Assembly (NCBI GenBank): GCA_017508605.1
Contig: JAFVYN010000125.1
Span: 1 to 42,759 of the forward strand
From: Clostridia bacterium
GTDB lineage: Bacteria > Bacillota > Clostridia > Oscillospirales > CAG-272
DNA length: 42,759 bases
Reading direction: 5' to 3'
Shown: in pieces, positions 1 through 7,930 of the stretch
Position numbering within the stretch: the stretch's first letter is position 1
Layout: each line of letters opens with the position of its first letter
Made by a program: the position numbers and the translations under genes
Notes under the pieces: model-generated
Databases searched by the model: none
The model's input: only the letters and a program-made list of their open reading frames with translations
What the model was told of the DNA's origin: nothing

Positions 1-209
1 AGAAAACGACTATGTTACGTTGGACGTATACAAAAAAGAGATTGAGCTTTTGGCGAAAGTCATTGCTGACGGCAAAGCAGACAGTGCGATGATACTGTTC
101 GGAACAAGATTATCGATAAGCGGCACAACGCAAAGCCGCTTAACTTCCGATGAATATGCAATTGAAGATGCTCTTTCGGATGTAGGAATTACGGCTACGA
201 GTTATACAG
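1..209. repeat. Direct repeat, copy 1 (subtilase prodomain region)
   Basis: Bases 1-199 recur at 2200-2398 with only two differences that I can see (positions 120 and 138, g here and a in the second copy). Similarity fades over about ten further bases. The repeat probably continues leftwards beyond the window, because the second copy has 395 coding bases before the shared part. It ends where the subtilase catalytic domain begins. Confidence 0.9.
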
Positions 210-1567
210 GAAGCGGTATTACGGTTGGTATTATCGAAACGATAGATCAATCAAGCTTTCCCGGGCATAAAGAGATGGTCGAGAGTATTATTCGCGAAAT
301 TGCACCCGACGTTACAGTAGAATTGAGGCAGGTGAATCAGCATCATGATTTATATGATGCTATGGGTGAGCTTGCATCCGAAATAAATGTTGACGTAATC
401 AATATTAGCTTATCTCAACAATTTGAATCGTATTATCATGCGGATTCGGCATTCACTCTTGACTATTGGTCGAATGTTTATGATTGTTTGTTTGTGTGTT
501 CTGCCGGAAATTCGGGAAGAGAATATGCCTACGCACCGGCAAGTGCTCCCAACGCGATTGCGGTTGCTTCAGTAAACAAAAATGGCACGGTGTCAGATTT
601 TTCATCTTACGGCGCAAGCCTTAGTGATTGTACGAAGCCTGAGTTAGCAGCCCCCGGCGAGGATTTATCAGGGCAGTATACTAAAACTAACGGAACACAG
701 CAAACGTACACTTCCATTTCAGGTACCAGTTTTGCTTCCCCTATTGTTGTTGGAATCGCCGCTTTGCTTATGGATGAATTTCCTGATTTACAAAATAACC
801 CTGCAGTGCTGAAGGCTATTTTACTTCAAAGCTGTAATAAGGTGTATTCATCCGGTACGACGGTCGATCCCAAAGCGGGCGCCGGTTTGGTCAATTATGC
901 GAATGCTCGTACAATTGCCAGAAACGAACGGTATAAGAGTGATGCATATGAAAAAGAAACCGCCAATAATACAAGATTGATGAATTTCGATGACGAAGGA
1001 AATGCATATAAATTATATATTTCTGTTCCGCGAAATCAAACGGCGTCGATTTATCTGACATCTTTAGAGCCCGGCGCAGCCTTTGGTGACAAGGGGATCC
1101 TTATGGGTAGCGATGTACCTTTGAGTAGTTATATCATTAAGTTAATTAACCCTGCGACAGGATCAATAGTGAGTCAAACGACTATTTCGAAGAATTTTGG
1201 AGCGCTTACCTACAGCAACACTACAACGACAACAAAATATTTTCAAGTTCAGGTCTTTATAAATCAAGCTGACTTTACAGGCGTTACTGCTGCAAACAAT
1301 GATATTGCTTCGTCATCGACAGACGGATGTTTTGCAAATGCTGATCCTATTTATAAAGTAGCAATTGCGTATAATGTTTCAGAGCATTCTCATAGTTACC
1401 CTACGACATGGGCACAGGGCGTAACAGGTCATTCTAAAACGTGTGCTTGCGGATATGCGATCAAAGAAACACACTCGCTTCTTAACGGACGATGCTCGAT
1501 TTGCGGCTATCGTGGCAATGTGATAATTGAGCCTTGGCAGAGGCCGGATGAGGCAGAGATTCAATGA
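2..1567 (+). CDS. Secreted S8 family serine peptidase (subtilase), 5' end missing
   Basis: An exported endopeptidase of the subtilisin family, cut by the left edge of the window. The frame is open from base 2. The TTG at 20-22 is an internal Leu, as the second copy at 1805 shows by reading straight through it. Residue numbers here count from that TTG as 1. His83 lies in PGHKEM, the oxyanion Asn164 in SAGNSG and the nucleophile Ser237 in SGTSFASP. The usual DTG/DSG aspartate is not obvious: the aligned strand reads GIIETID, so Glu73 or Asp76 would have to serve. Residues 1-60 are the end of the prodomain, about 65-290 the catalytic domain, and the rest is beta-rich. The C-terminal tail has CACG and CSICGY Cys pairs like a small zinc ribbon. 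The true N-terminus probably matches the membrane-anchored start of the copy at 1805. Protease family is sure; activity is less so. Confidence 0.88.
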   Translation, partial: ENDYVTLDVYKKEIELLAKVIADGKADSAMILFGTRLSISGTTQSRLTSDEYAIEDALSDVGITATSYTGSGITVGIIETIDQSSFPGHKEMVESIIREIAPDVTVELRQVNQHHDLYDAMGELASEINVDVINISLSQQFESYYHADSAFTLDYWSNVYDCLFVCSAGNSGREYAYAPASAPNAIAVASVNKNGTVSDFSSYGASLSDCTKPELAAPGEDLSGQYTKTNGTQQTYTSISGTSFASPIVVGIAALLMDEFPDLQNNPAVLKAILLQSCNKVYSSGTTVDPKAGAGLVNYANARTIARNERYKSDAYEKETANNTRLMNFDDEGNAYKLYISVPRNQTASIYLTSLEPGAAFGDKGILMGSDVPLSSYIIKLINPATGSIVSQTTISKNFGALTYSNTTTTTKYFQVQVFINQADFTGVTAANNDIASSSTDGCFANADPIYKVAIAYNVSEHSHSYPTTWAQGVTGHSKTCACGYAIKETHSLLNGRCSICGYRGNVIIEPWQRPDEAEIQ

Positions 1568-1655
1568 CGTGTAGATGAGTTTTCAACCGAGGAATCGTAG
1601 GATTGGTTGGTAGGCATTTCATTTCTCTGACCCGCTTACCAATCAATACCGCATT

Positions 1656-1687
1656 CCTGCCCTGTCTTCACGGCAGGGTGGCTTTTT
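1656..1687 (+). terminator. Probable intrinsic terminator after the subtilase
   Basis: The arms CCTGCC (1656-1661) and GGCAGG (1672-1677) enclose a ten-base loop, and a T-run follows at 1683-1687. The stem is short and its register is ambiguous (CCCTG/CAGGG also pairs), so strength is uncertain. Confidence 0.5.
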
Positions 1688-1804
1688 GCAAACAATTCAA
1701 AAGCCGCGTGACAATGATAGAGAAAGATCGGCTATTCACGTGAAAGCTGAAAAGTCGCAGATTCCGATGGATTATGAGCGCTCTTTTATGAAAGGAATGT
1801 CAAG

Positions 1805-2536
1805 ATGAAACATAAAAAACTGATTCTGACACTCACACTGATCATTGCTGTACTGCTCATAGTGGGCATTTCACTTATGTGTTATTGGTTTTTGCCTATG
1901 GCAATCGATGATACCCTCGATGACGGTGTGTGCGATCGCATTGCGCAACAAAGATTGTCGCGGTATGATTTTTTTCATACGCTCGATCAGGATATACACG
2001 ATCTTTGCGCCAAAATTAGATTTAATTATGAAAAATTCCCCTATACGGAAGAAGATTTTGATAGCTATGATGCGTATAGTGATGCCAGGCAAGCTTATTA
2101 TGAAACAAAAAATTTGGAGCTTGCCGAAGAATATAATCTTGCTCAAAATCGCAGACAAGCGGTCCATATAAGCAGAACTTTTTCTTATAGCTTTTCGGAA
2201 GAAAACGACTATGTTACGTTGGACGTATACAAAAAAGAGATTGAGCTTTTGGCGAAAGTCATTGCTGACGGCAAAGCAGACAGTGCGATGATACTGTTCG
2301 GAACAAGATTATCGATAAACGGCACAACGCAAAGCCACTTAACTTCCGATGAATATGCAATTGAAGATGCTCTTTCGGATGTAGGAATTACGGCTACGGG
2401 TGATACAGAATACGTAGTTGATCTGAAGGCATTACCAATGGCAAGACAAAAGAAAATACCGAAGCATCGGGCGTTTTTCGCCGGCTTCGGTATTTTTATT
2501 TGCTTTGCTGTGATTGGGGATCGTTGTCGCGCTTGA
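1805..2536 (+). CDS. Truncated subtilase paralogue: membrane anchor plus prodomain only
   Basis: A 243-residue reading frame with a good start (AAAGGA nine bases before ATG). Residues about 5-29 form one hydrophobic segment, a signal anchor. A charged, probably helical stretch follows up to about residue 140. Residues 140-199 are nearly identical to the prodomain of the subtilase that ends at 1567. Similarity stops just where that protein enters its catalytic domain. The last 45 residues look non-homologous and run through the terminator hairpin at 2453-2497 into the 3' end of the opposite gene, which suggests an accidental C-terminus. It is either a decaying tandem duplicate or a free-standing prodomain that could chaperone or inhibit the intact protease. 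The sequence cannot decide between these. Confidence 0.7.
   Translation: MKHKKLILTLTLIIAVLLIVGISLMCYWFLPMAIDDTLDDGVCDRIAQQRLSRYDFFHTLDQDIHDLCAKIRFNYEKFPYTEEDFDSYDAYSDARQAYYETKNLELAEEYNLAQNRRQAVHISRTFSYSFSEENDYVTLDVYKKEIELLAKVIADGKADSAMILFGTRLSINGTTQSHLTSDEYAIEDALSDVGITATGDTEYVVDLKALPMARQKKIPKHRAFFAGFGIFICFAVIGDRCRA
2200..2408. repeat. Direct repeat, copy 2
   Basis: Offset 2199 bases from copy 1, in the same orientation and reading frame. The near identity points to a recent tandem duplication or to gene conversion. The right break lies within about ten bases of 2399-2408. Confidence 0.9.
2453..2497. terminator. Bidirectional intrinsic terminator
   Basis: AAAATACCGAAG (2453-2464) pairs with CTTCGGTATTTT (2485-2496), with an inner GGCG/CGCC stem around a T5 loop. 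Both strands end in T-runs, so it can stop the truncated subtilase transcript on the plus strand and the DUF2238 gene on the minus strand. The DUF2238 stop codon (2496-2498) overlaps the hairpin. Confidence 0.82.
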
Positions 2537-3325
2537 GTTTCGGGATGAACTGATCGGCAAATTTTCCTTTGCCGCGCTGTTTGACATAGAAAAATCCAAT
2601 GACACTGAAGACAACAGCGCCGATCAGATTGACGAGAAGATCCTTCATCGTGTCGATAAGACCGATATCGAGATAGCCGTCGAGGGTGATAACCTCGCCG
2701 CTTTGGGTCGTGATGACGGTCGTGAGAATGTCCTTGACGGCGATGACCTTGTTGCTTTTGTCGGGGTCGAGCGTAACGGTGTAGAGATTGTTGACGATGA
2801 AATCCTTCTGCATGTCCTTTAAGAGCAGAGAATCAATGCCGAATTCGATAAATTCCCACATGACACCGATCGTCATGGAGAAGCAAAAGGCGATAAAGGC
2901 GAGAAAAACGGGGGACATATCATAGCGATTGACCTTGCCGCGGTTCAGAATGTCGATCAGACAGAAGCCGAATGCCGCAAAGAGAAAGCCGCACACGGTA
3001 TGAAGAAGGGTATCCCACAAAGGAACACGCTCGTAAAAATTCTCGATCTCCCCAAGCACCTGTGCCGCAAAGACAAAAATGAAGGCGATGATCTGCAGTG
3101 TGGTAGGCAGTTCGACCTTCGTTGTTTTTTCCAAAAAAGGCGGAATGAAATAGAGCAAAAAGGCAAGAAAGCAGACGAACACGCTTTCCCACTGTCCCGT
3201 AAATGCCGATCTTACGGCGGCGAGAGCGGTCAGGATCGCAAGCGAGAGATACACACGGTAGGCGGTCTTGTTGTTTTGATCTGCGCGATGAGTGAATACT
3301 GTTTTCGCTTGTTTTTCTGAGGCAT
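2496..3325 (-). CDS. DUF2238 (YjdF-like) integral membrane protein, probable frameshift
   Basis: A multi-pass membrane protein of the DUF2238/YjdF family, of unknown function. Several hydrophobic helices and the family-like stretches VPLWDTLLHT and VMWEFIEFGID are visible. The coding frame for these has no start codon near its N-terminus. The only ATG well placed behind the strong AGGAGG (3333-3338) is at 3325, in another frame, and it gives MPQKNKRKQYSLIAQ before running out of frame. Adding one T to the run at 3274-3277 (one A on the coding strand) joins the two parts into IKNNKTAYRVYLSL, which reads smoothly. I infer a one-base deletion or a base-calling error at that homopolymer. If real, the gene is inactive unless ribosomes slip there. 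It has its own promoter (3360-3388). Confidence 0.75.
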
Positions 3326-3359
3326 GACATCTCCTCCTTTCTTTTTTCTCGATGACTGT

Positions 3360-3388
3360 ATTGTAGCATCCGCTCGGCATTTTGTCAA
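3360..3388 (-). promoter_or_regulatory. SigA-type promoter of the DUF2238 gene
   Basis: On the minus strand, TTGACA (3383-3388), a 17-base spacer and TACAAT (3360-3365). It sits about 35 bases before the start at 3325. Confidence 0.8.
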
Positions 3389-3480
3389 GGAAAAAAGTGT
3401 CAAATCTTGGTGAATCTTGAAATTGGTGAAAAAGTGAAAGAAGTTCGTGAAAAATGTAACCAAAAAAAGAGGATTCGCAA

Positions 3481-3509
3481 TTGCATTTTTTGGTGTGATG
3501 TGATATAAT
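3481..3509 (+). promoter_or_regulatory. Extended -10 promoter of the GH97 gene
   Basis: TGATATAAT (TATAAT at 3504-3509) is an extended -10 box. TTGCAT at 3481-3486 is a weak -35 box at 17-base spacing. The region to its left, 3389-3480, carries several GTGAA repeats (for example GGTGAA, AGTGAA and CGTGAA) that might be a regulator site, but they are not regular. Confidence 0.7.
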
Positions 3510-3539
3510 GAAGAAAATCTTTGTAAGGAGATATTCTTT

Positions 3540-6488
3540 ATGAAACGCTTTTTCTGGATGATCATGCTGCTTTCTCTTTGCATGTTGGGGATGATGCTTA
3601 CCGCATGCGGCGGCAATGATGAGACCACTCCTCCCGTCACGACGGATGATCCTCCGTCCACTACGACGGAAGCCACGACGCCTCCCACGGTGACAACGTC
3701 GACCCCTTCGGTTGACGGTCCCGATACCTTTGAAGCGGAACACGTTTCGCTGAAGGACAACAAGGCAACCGTCACCAGCCTTTCGGGAGACCTTACGATG
3801 GCAGTGTATTTCGATGCCGAGGGCAATGCGGTCTATACCCTGAAGGATAAGACCTCGGGCGAGATCATCGCTCCCTCGATGCTCGGTCTTACCGCCTCGA
3901 ATTTCGAGGGCTTTGAAAACGCTACCCTTGTTTCGGCAACGGCGCGTCATTTCAAGGCAAGCTATCCGTATCTCGGCAATTTCTCGACCATGACCGACGA
4001 ATGTGTCGCAGCAGTACTGACCTTTGACAACAAGGGCTATCAGTTCTCGATGGAGATCAAGCTTTACGATGATGGTGTTTCCTTCCGTTACAATCTCCCC
4101 TACGGCGGACAAAGACGTACGGTGCGTGGCGAGAAGACCTCCTTCACCGTCAACAATCTCGGCCGTGTCTGGTGTGGTCAGGGCTCTGACTGCTATGAAT
4201 CGGTGATCAATTCCGCTACCTTCAATACGCTTTCGAAGACCGCCAAGCTCAACGGTCCTCTGACAGTCGAGCTGCAGTCGGGCAAGGGCTATGTGGTTCT
4301 GATGGAGGGCGCTGTCAGCGATACCTACATCGGCACGAACTACACGGCAGGCGAGAGCGCCAATACCTTTGAGATCTCCGGCTCGTGGACTTCGGGTACG
4401 GAATTTGATGCCTTCTCGGCAGGCGGCGATATCGTGACTGGCTGGCGCATCATCAATTTCAGCCGTGAGCTTTCCGGTATTGTTACCAATAACATCATTT
4501 ATCATACCGCGCTCGGTATGGATGAGAATACGAAGCTTTATGAAGACACCGATTGGATCACGCCCGGTAAGAGCGCATGGTCCTGGATCAACATGCCCGG
4601 TGTTCAGTATGAGCATATGATCGAATACACCCTCAATGCCGCAAGACTCGGCTTTGAGTACAACATCATTGACGAAGGCTATATGAGTTGGACCGATTAT
4701 GAAGAAAAGCTTCTGGAGGTCGGTCTTCTCGGTGAAGCCAACAACGTCAAGCAGATTCTGTGGTGCGCCGTTTCGGACGGTCACAACGGCTATCAGATCA
4801 AGACCGAGGCACAAGCCAAGGTCGTGATGAAGAAGCTGGTCGAGCTGCACATGCACGGCATCAAGCTGGACTTCTTCCACAGCGAAACGCAGAAGCTGAC
4901 ACAGGCGATCCAGCACGCCACCCTGAAGGAGGGTATGGAAAACGGCATTATCGTCAATTTCCACGGCGTTCACAAGCCCACCTCGATGGCGGTTCTCTAT
5001 CCCAACGAGCTTTCCCGTGAAGGTATCCGCGGTCTTGAACAGGGTCTTCGCGGCACCTATTCCGAGCAGGCACGCTATCTGACCCGTCAGTATTACACCC
5101 GTTTCCTTTCGGGTCACGCTGACTTTACGCCTGACTGCAACACCGCGATGCAGATCGCTTCGATGGTTCTGATGGATTCTCCTCTGACCGTCATCGCGAC
5201 CAATCCCAACGATATTCTGAAGAATCCCGCGCTTGAGATCATCCGTGCCATGCCCACGGTATGGGACCGTACGGTCTTCCTTGACGGCGCGATCGGTTCG
5301 TACGTTGTGACCGCCAAGGAAAAGGACGGCACGTGGTATGTCGGCGGCGTTTATTCCGCAACCAAGCAGAACGTGACGGTCGATCTTTCGAAGATCCTTG
5401 GCGATGGCGAATATCTCCTCACGGGCTTTAAGGACATTTCGACCTCAAACAAAGAAGCTATCTCGATGAAGGTCACCAAGGATACCGTCTTTGAGATCGG
5501 CAAGATGGCAACCAGCTGCGGTTTCGTTCTGAAGATCACGAAGCTCGATATCAGTCAGCACGGCGGCGAGATCTCGCTCCCCATCCGTGTGACAACGGCA
5601 AATGCCTCCTCCACCGTGAAATACACCGTGGACGGCAGCGATCCCATGACCTCTTCTACTGCTAAGGCAGTAGAAAACGGCACGATCTCGCTGGATACTA
5701 CCTGCCTCCTCCGTGTTGCCATTACCGACGGCGACGGCAAGGGCACCTCGCTTTCCTATCAGTTCAACGAGATCAAGTATCACAGCGTGGATTTCAAGGT
5801 CGATTATAACGATGGCAGCTCGACTGTCACGCTGACACCGACCGAAGCGGGCGCCAAGATCTACTACACACTTGACGGCACGAAGCCCACGACCTCCTCG
5901 ACGCTTTACACCGCTCCCTTTACGCTGAGCGAAAAGAAGACCGTCCAGGCGATCGCCGTTGATGCCGAAGGCAATGTTTCGGGTGTGAAGAAGCTTGACG
6001 TTATGGTCAGAACGGCAGTTACCTCCATTAAGCCCGATGTCTATCTCGGCAAGGACTATATCACGGCGGTAGCGGGCTGGGATAACCGCGTCATGGTTGA
6101 TATCAGTATGAACTCGACCACCCTTTCGCTCGGCGGTTCGAATACCGAAAACGGCACGAAGTTCAGCCACGGTATCAGCACCAACGCGATCGGCTATTTT
6201 GATTATAACATCCCCGAAAACGCCAAGGAATTTGTCGGCGTGGCGGGTATCGATGACTCGGCATACGGAAACATCGGCGACGGTTACAAGGCTTCGATCA
6301 TCGTGACGATCTATATCGATAACGTGAAGGTCTATACCACGCAGAAGCTCGGACAGGGCGGCTTTGAGCAGATCCGCGTTTCGATCCCCGAGGGCGCGAA
6401 GGTCATCCGCATCCACTTTGGTGACGCCGGTGACGGTATCACCTGCGACAACGCCGACCTCTGCGACGGCGGTTTCATTCTCGAGTAA
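3540..6488 (+). CDS. GH97 family alpha-glycoside hydrolase lipoprotein with C-terminal binding modules
   Basis: A 982-residue surface lipoprotein that should cut alpha-linked galactosides or glucosides outside the cell. The signal peptide ends in lipobox LTAC (Cys23), followed by a Thr/Pro-rich linker to about residue 60. Residues about 65-330 are the GH97 N-terminal beta-sandwich and 340-640 the catalytic barrel, with NFHG, YPNELSREG and DFTPDCNT segments. Asp444 in GIKLDF sits where retaining GH97 enzymes keep their nucleophile. That favours alpha-galactosidase over SusB-type inverting alpha-glucosidase, with Glu494 or Glu500 as acid/base. Residues about 670-820 hold two chitobiase-like repeats (VKYTVDGSDP and IYYTLDGTKP) and 825-982 an NPCBM-type module. 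The start is fixed by AAGGAG nine bases before the ATG. It is a single-gene unit with its own terminator. Substrate is inferred. Confidence 0.9.
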   Translation: MKRFFWMIMLLSLCMLGMMLTACGGNDETTPPVTTDDPPSTTTEATTPPTVTTSTPSVDGPDTFEAEHVSLKDNKATVTSLSGDLTMAVYFDAEGNAVYTLKDKTSGEIIAPSMLGLTASNFEGFENATLVSATARHFKASYPYLGNFSTMTDECVAAVLTFDNKGYQFSMEIKLYDDGVSFRYNLPYGGQRRTVRGEKTSFTVNNLGRVWCGQGSDCYESVINSATFNTLSKTAKLNGPLTVELQSGKGYVVLMEGAVSDTYIGTNYTAGESANTFEISGSWTSGTEFDAFSAGGDIVTGWRIINFSRELSGIVTNNIIYHTALGMDENTKLYEDTDWITPGKSAWSWINMPGVQYEHMIEYTLNAARLGFEYNIIDEGYMSWTDYEEKLLEVGLLGEANNVKQILWCAVSDGHNGYQIKTEAQAKVVMKKLVELHMHGIKLDFFHSETQKLTQAIQHATLKEGMENGIIVNFHGVHKPTSMAVLYPNELSREGIRGLEQGLRGTYSEQARYLTRQYYTRFLSGHADFTPDCNTAMQIASMVLMDSPLTVIATNPNDILKNPALEIIRAMPTVWDRTVFLDGAIGSYVVTAKEKDGTWYVGGVYSATKQNVTVDLSKILGDGEYLLTGFKDISTSNKEAISMKVTKDTVFEIGKMATSCGFVLKITKLDISQHGGEISLPIRVTTANASSTVKYTVDGSDPMTSSTAKAVENGTISLDTTCLLRVAITDGDGKGTSLSYQFNEIKYHSVDFKVDYNDGSSTVTLTPTEAGAKIYYTLDGTKPTTSSTLYTAPFTLSEKKTVQAIAVDAEGNVSGVKKLDVMVRTAVTSIKPDVYLGKDYITAVAGWDNRVMVDISMNSTTLSLGGSNTENGTKFSHGISTNAIGYFDYNIPENAKEFVGVAGIDDSAYGNIGDGYKASIIVTIYIDNVKVYTTQKLGQGGFEQIRVSIPEGAKVIRIHFGDAGDGITCDNADLCDGGFILE

Positions 6489-6496
6489 ATCCTATC

Positions 6497-6532
6497 AAAA
6501 AGACAGGGAATCAGCGATTTCCTGTCTTTTTT
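6497..6532 (+). terminator. Intrinsic terminator after the GH97 gene
   Basis: AAAAAGACAGG (6497-6507) pairs with CCTGTCTTTTT (6521-6531) around a 13-base loop, ending in a T-run. It starts nine bases after the stop codon. Confidence 0.9.
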
Positions 6533-6583
6533 GTTGAAAATATGTAAAAAAATATGTGTGTATACATTTTTACTTCATAAGTA

Positions 6584-6612
6584 TTGATTTCTTTTTCTGA
6601 AGAGTATATAAT
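6584..6612 (+). promoter_or_regulatory. SigA-type promoter of the PrcB-like lipoprotein gene
   Basis: TTGATT (6584-6589), a 17-base spacer and TATAAT (6607-6612). Because the -35 box coincides with the most upstream in-frame TTG, that codon cannot be the start. Transcription should begin near 6619, which leaves the ATGs at 6662 and 6665. Confidence 0.82.
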
Positions 6613-6664
6613 GAAAGTGGATAGCAAACGGTATCCGGTAAACAGAATGAAAGAGGTGGCAATG

Positions 6665-7696
6665 ATGCGTAGGATCATGATAGGATTTCTTCTTTTGGTG
6701 CTGTGTCTTGTTCTGGCTTCGTGTCAGGGGGCAGATGAATCATCCGTACCGACGGTTACGACAGGAAACCCCGATACCACCGAAACGAAAGGCACCATCA
6801 AAGGAGAGCCGATCCCGTATTCGGTGATTTCGGAAGCCATTGAGAGCGATCCTTTGCTTTCGGGCAAGGGGGAGCGCGCGGCTGTCATTCGTTCTTCAAA
6901 AGAGTGTATTGCCATTCGGGGAGAGCTTTCGCGGCTTTATGATTATAACAGCGGTACGCCCTCCTTTGATGACACGTTTTTCCGGGATCATACCTTACTC
7001 ATGTTGTCGCTGACCGCAAACACGGAGGGCGAGCGCTTCTTTGTGGAGTCGGTGTATGCGGAAAATGGCGTTCTGACGGTTACCGTCAAGAGTCACGTTC
7101 GGGAAGGCGCGGCAATCGGCAATGCCTCCTGTCTTTTGTGGGTCACGCTTTCCGATCTGCCCTTTAAGCTGACACAGAACGCGATCTCGCTGGTGCGTCT
7201 GCCCTGCGAAACCCTGACCCAACAGGACTATCTGTCTCGGTATCCCGATGAGAGTGACGTTCCGTATACGGCAAAGATATATCGGTCGACGCCGAGGTTC
7301 GACGCGAATACCATGGTTTTTGAGAAGTTCATCACGTCCAAAAACGAGCTGGAAGAATATCTCGAGACGGCGTTTGTCCCATCCCCGCCCGCTTCTCCTG
7401 AAGCGTATGACGAGGCGTTTTTCAGCCAAAACACGCTTTTGCTTGTGTCGGTTCTTGCCCCGTCCGGTACGAACCGTTACCGTGTTGAGTCTGTCAGAAG
7501 TGACGGCAGTACCCTGACGGTTTCGGTAGGGGCATACACGCTTTCGGGCGTAACCGATGATATGGCTTGTTGGACGGCATTCATTTCACTGGACGCATCT
7601 GCCCAAAATACACAAGGGCAGTCGGTCAGAGTCTTTCTTCAAAAGGCAACGATCCTCGACCGTGAGGAATATGACGCGATGTTCGGTGAGGGCTAA
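6665..7696 (+). CDS. Lipoprotein with two PrcB-like domains
   Basis: A 343-residue predicted lipoprotein. The hydrophobic signal ends in lipobox LASC (Cys20), followed by a Ser/Thr linker. The mature part is a tandem pair: about residues 45-180 and 195-340 each end in the same pattern, an aromatic-rich FF..(N/H)TLL strand, then RF.VESV or RYRVESV, then LTVTV or LTVSV. This resembles the PrcB/PrcB_C domain found in secreted lipoproteins and in protease-complex subunits. The two copies are diverged. The start is chosen because GAGGTG (6653-6658) is best spaced for the ATG at 6665; the ATG at 6662 is equally in frame. It has its own promoter and terminator, so it is not in an operon with the GH97 gene. 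Its biochemical role is unknown. Confidence 0.75.
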   Translation: MRRIMIGFLLLVLCLVLASCQGADESSVPTVTTGNPDTTETKGTIKGEPIPYSVISEAIESDPLLSGKGERAAVIRSSKECIAIRGELSRLYDYNSGTPSFDDTFFRDHTLLMLSLTANTEGERFFVESVYAENGVLTVTVKSHVREGAAIGNASCLLWVTLSDLPFKLTQNAISLVRLPCETLTQQDYLSRYPDESDVPYTAKIYRSTPRFDANTMVFEKFITSKNELEEYLETAFVPSPPASPEAYDEAFFSQNTLLLVSVLAPSGTNRYRVESVRSDGSTLTVSVGAYTLSGVTDDMACWTAFISLDASAQNTQGQSVRVFLQKATILDREEYDAMFGEG

Positions 7697-7709
7697 AGTG
7701 ACTGTTTCC

Positions 7710-7746
7710 AATCAAGGCAAAGAGAGGCTCTCTCTTTGCCTTGATT
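7710..7746 (+). terminator. Strong intrinsic terminator (first of two related hairpins)
   Basis: A 17-base perfect stem (7710-7726 with 7730-7746) and a three-base loop, with T-rich sequence to 7750. Its outer stem has the same AATCAAGGC/GCCTTGATT sequence as the next hairpin at 7772-7811. Confidence 0.92.
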
Positions 7747-7771
7747 TTTTTAGTTTGGTGATGGCATAACG

Positions 7772-7811
7772 AAAAAATCAAGGCGGGAATCGGAATTGCC
7801 TTGATTTTTTT
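7772..7811. terminator. Second hairpin with the same outer stem
   Basis: AAAAAATCAAGGC (7772-7784) pairs with GCCTTGATTTTTT (7798-7810). It is T-rich on both strands. Its left arm is also perfectly complementary over 13 bases to the right arm of the previous hairpin (7738-7750), so the two hairpins can compete for pairing. Confidence 0.72.
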
Positions 7812-7853
7812 GTAAAAAATCGAAAATTTTTTCACTTTTTTTCAAAAATCATC

Positions 7854-7882
7854 TTTTAATTTTGAAAAAATTGTGCTATAAT
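7854..7882 (+). promoter_or_regulatory. Extended -10 promoter before the F420-ligase homologue
   Basis: TGCTATAAT (TATAAT at 7877-7882) is an extended -10 box. The -35 region 17 bases upstream (TTTTAA, 7854-7859) is weak. The surrounding 7812-7870 stretch is very AT-rich, with A and T tracts. Confidence 0.5.
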
Positions 7883-7930
7883 GTCAATAGCGCGTAAGCG
7901 AAGACGATAAGAAACGGGTAGGAGACAGAC

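Noticed and set aside
3326..5117. Left-strand open frame continuing the DUF2238 frame across the GH97 gene
   Set aside because: It is antisense to the clear GH97 reading frame, has no ribosome site and no family signature. It arises from the reverse complement of biased codons.
5445..6416. Long minus-strand open frame of 323 codons
   Set aside because: Fully antisense to the binding modules of the GH97 protein, with low-complexity His/Asp-rich product.
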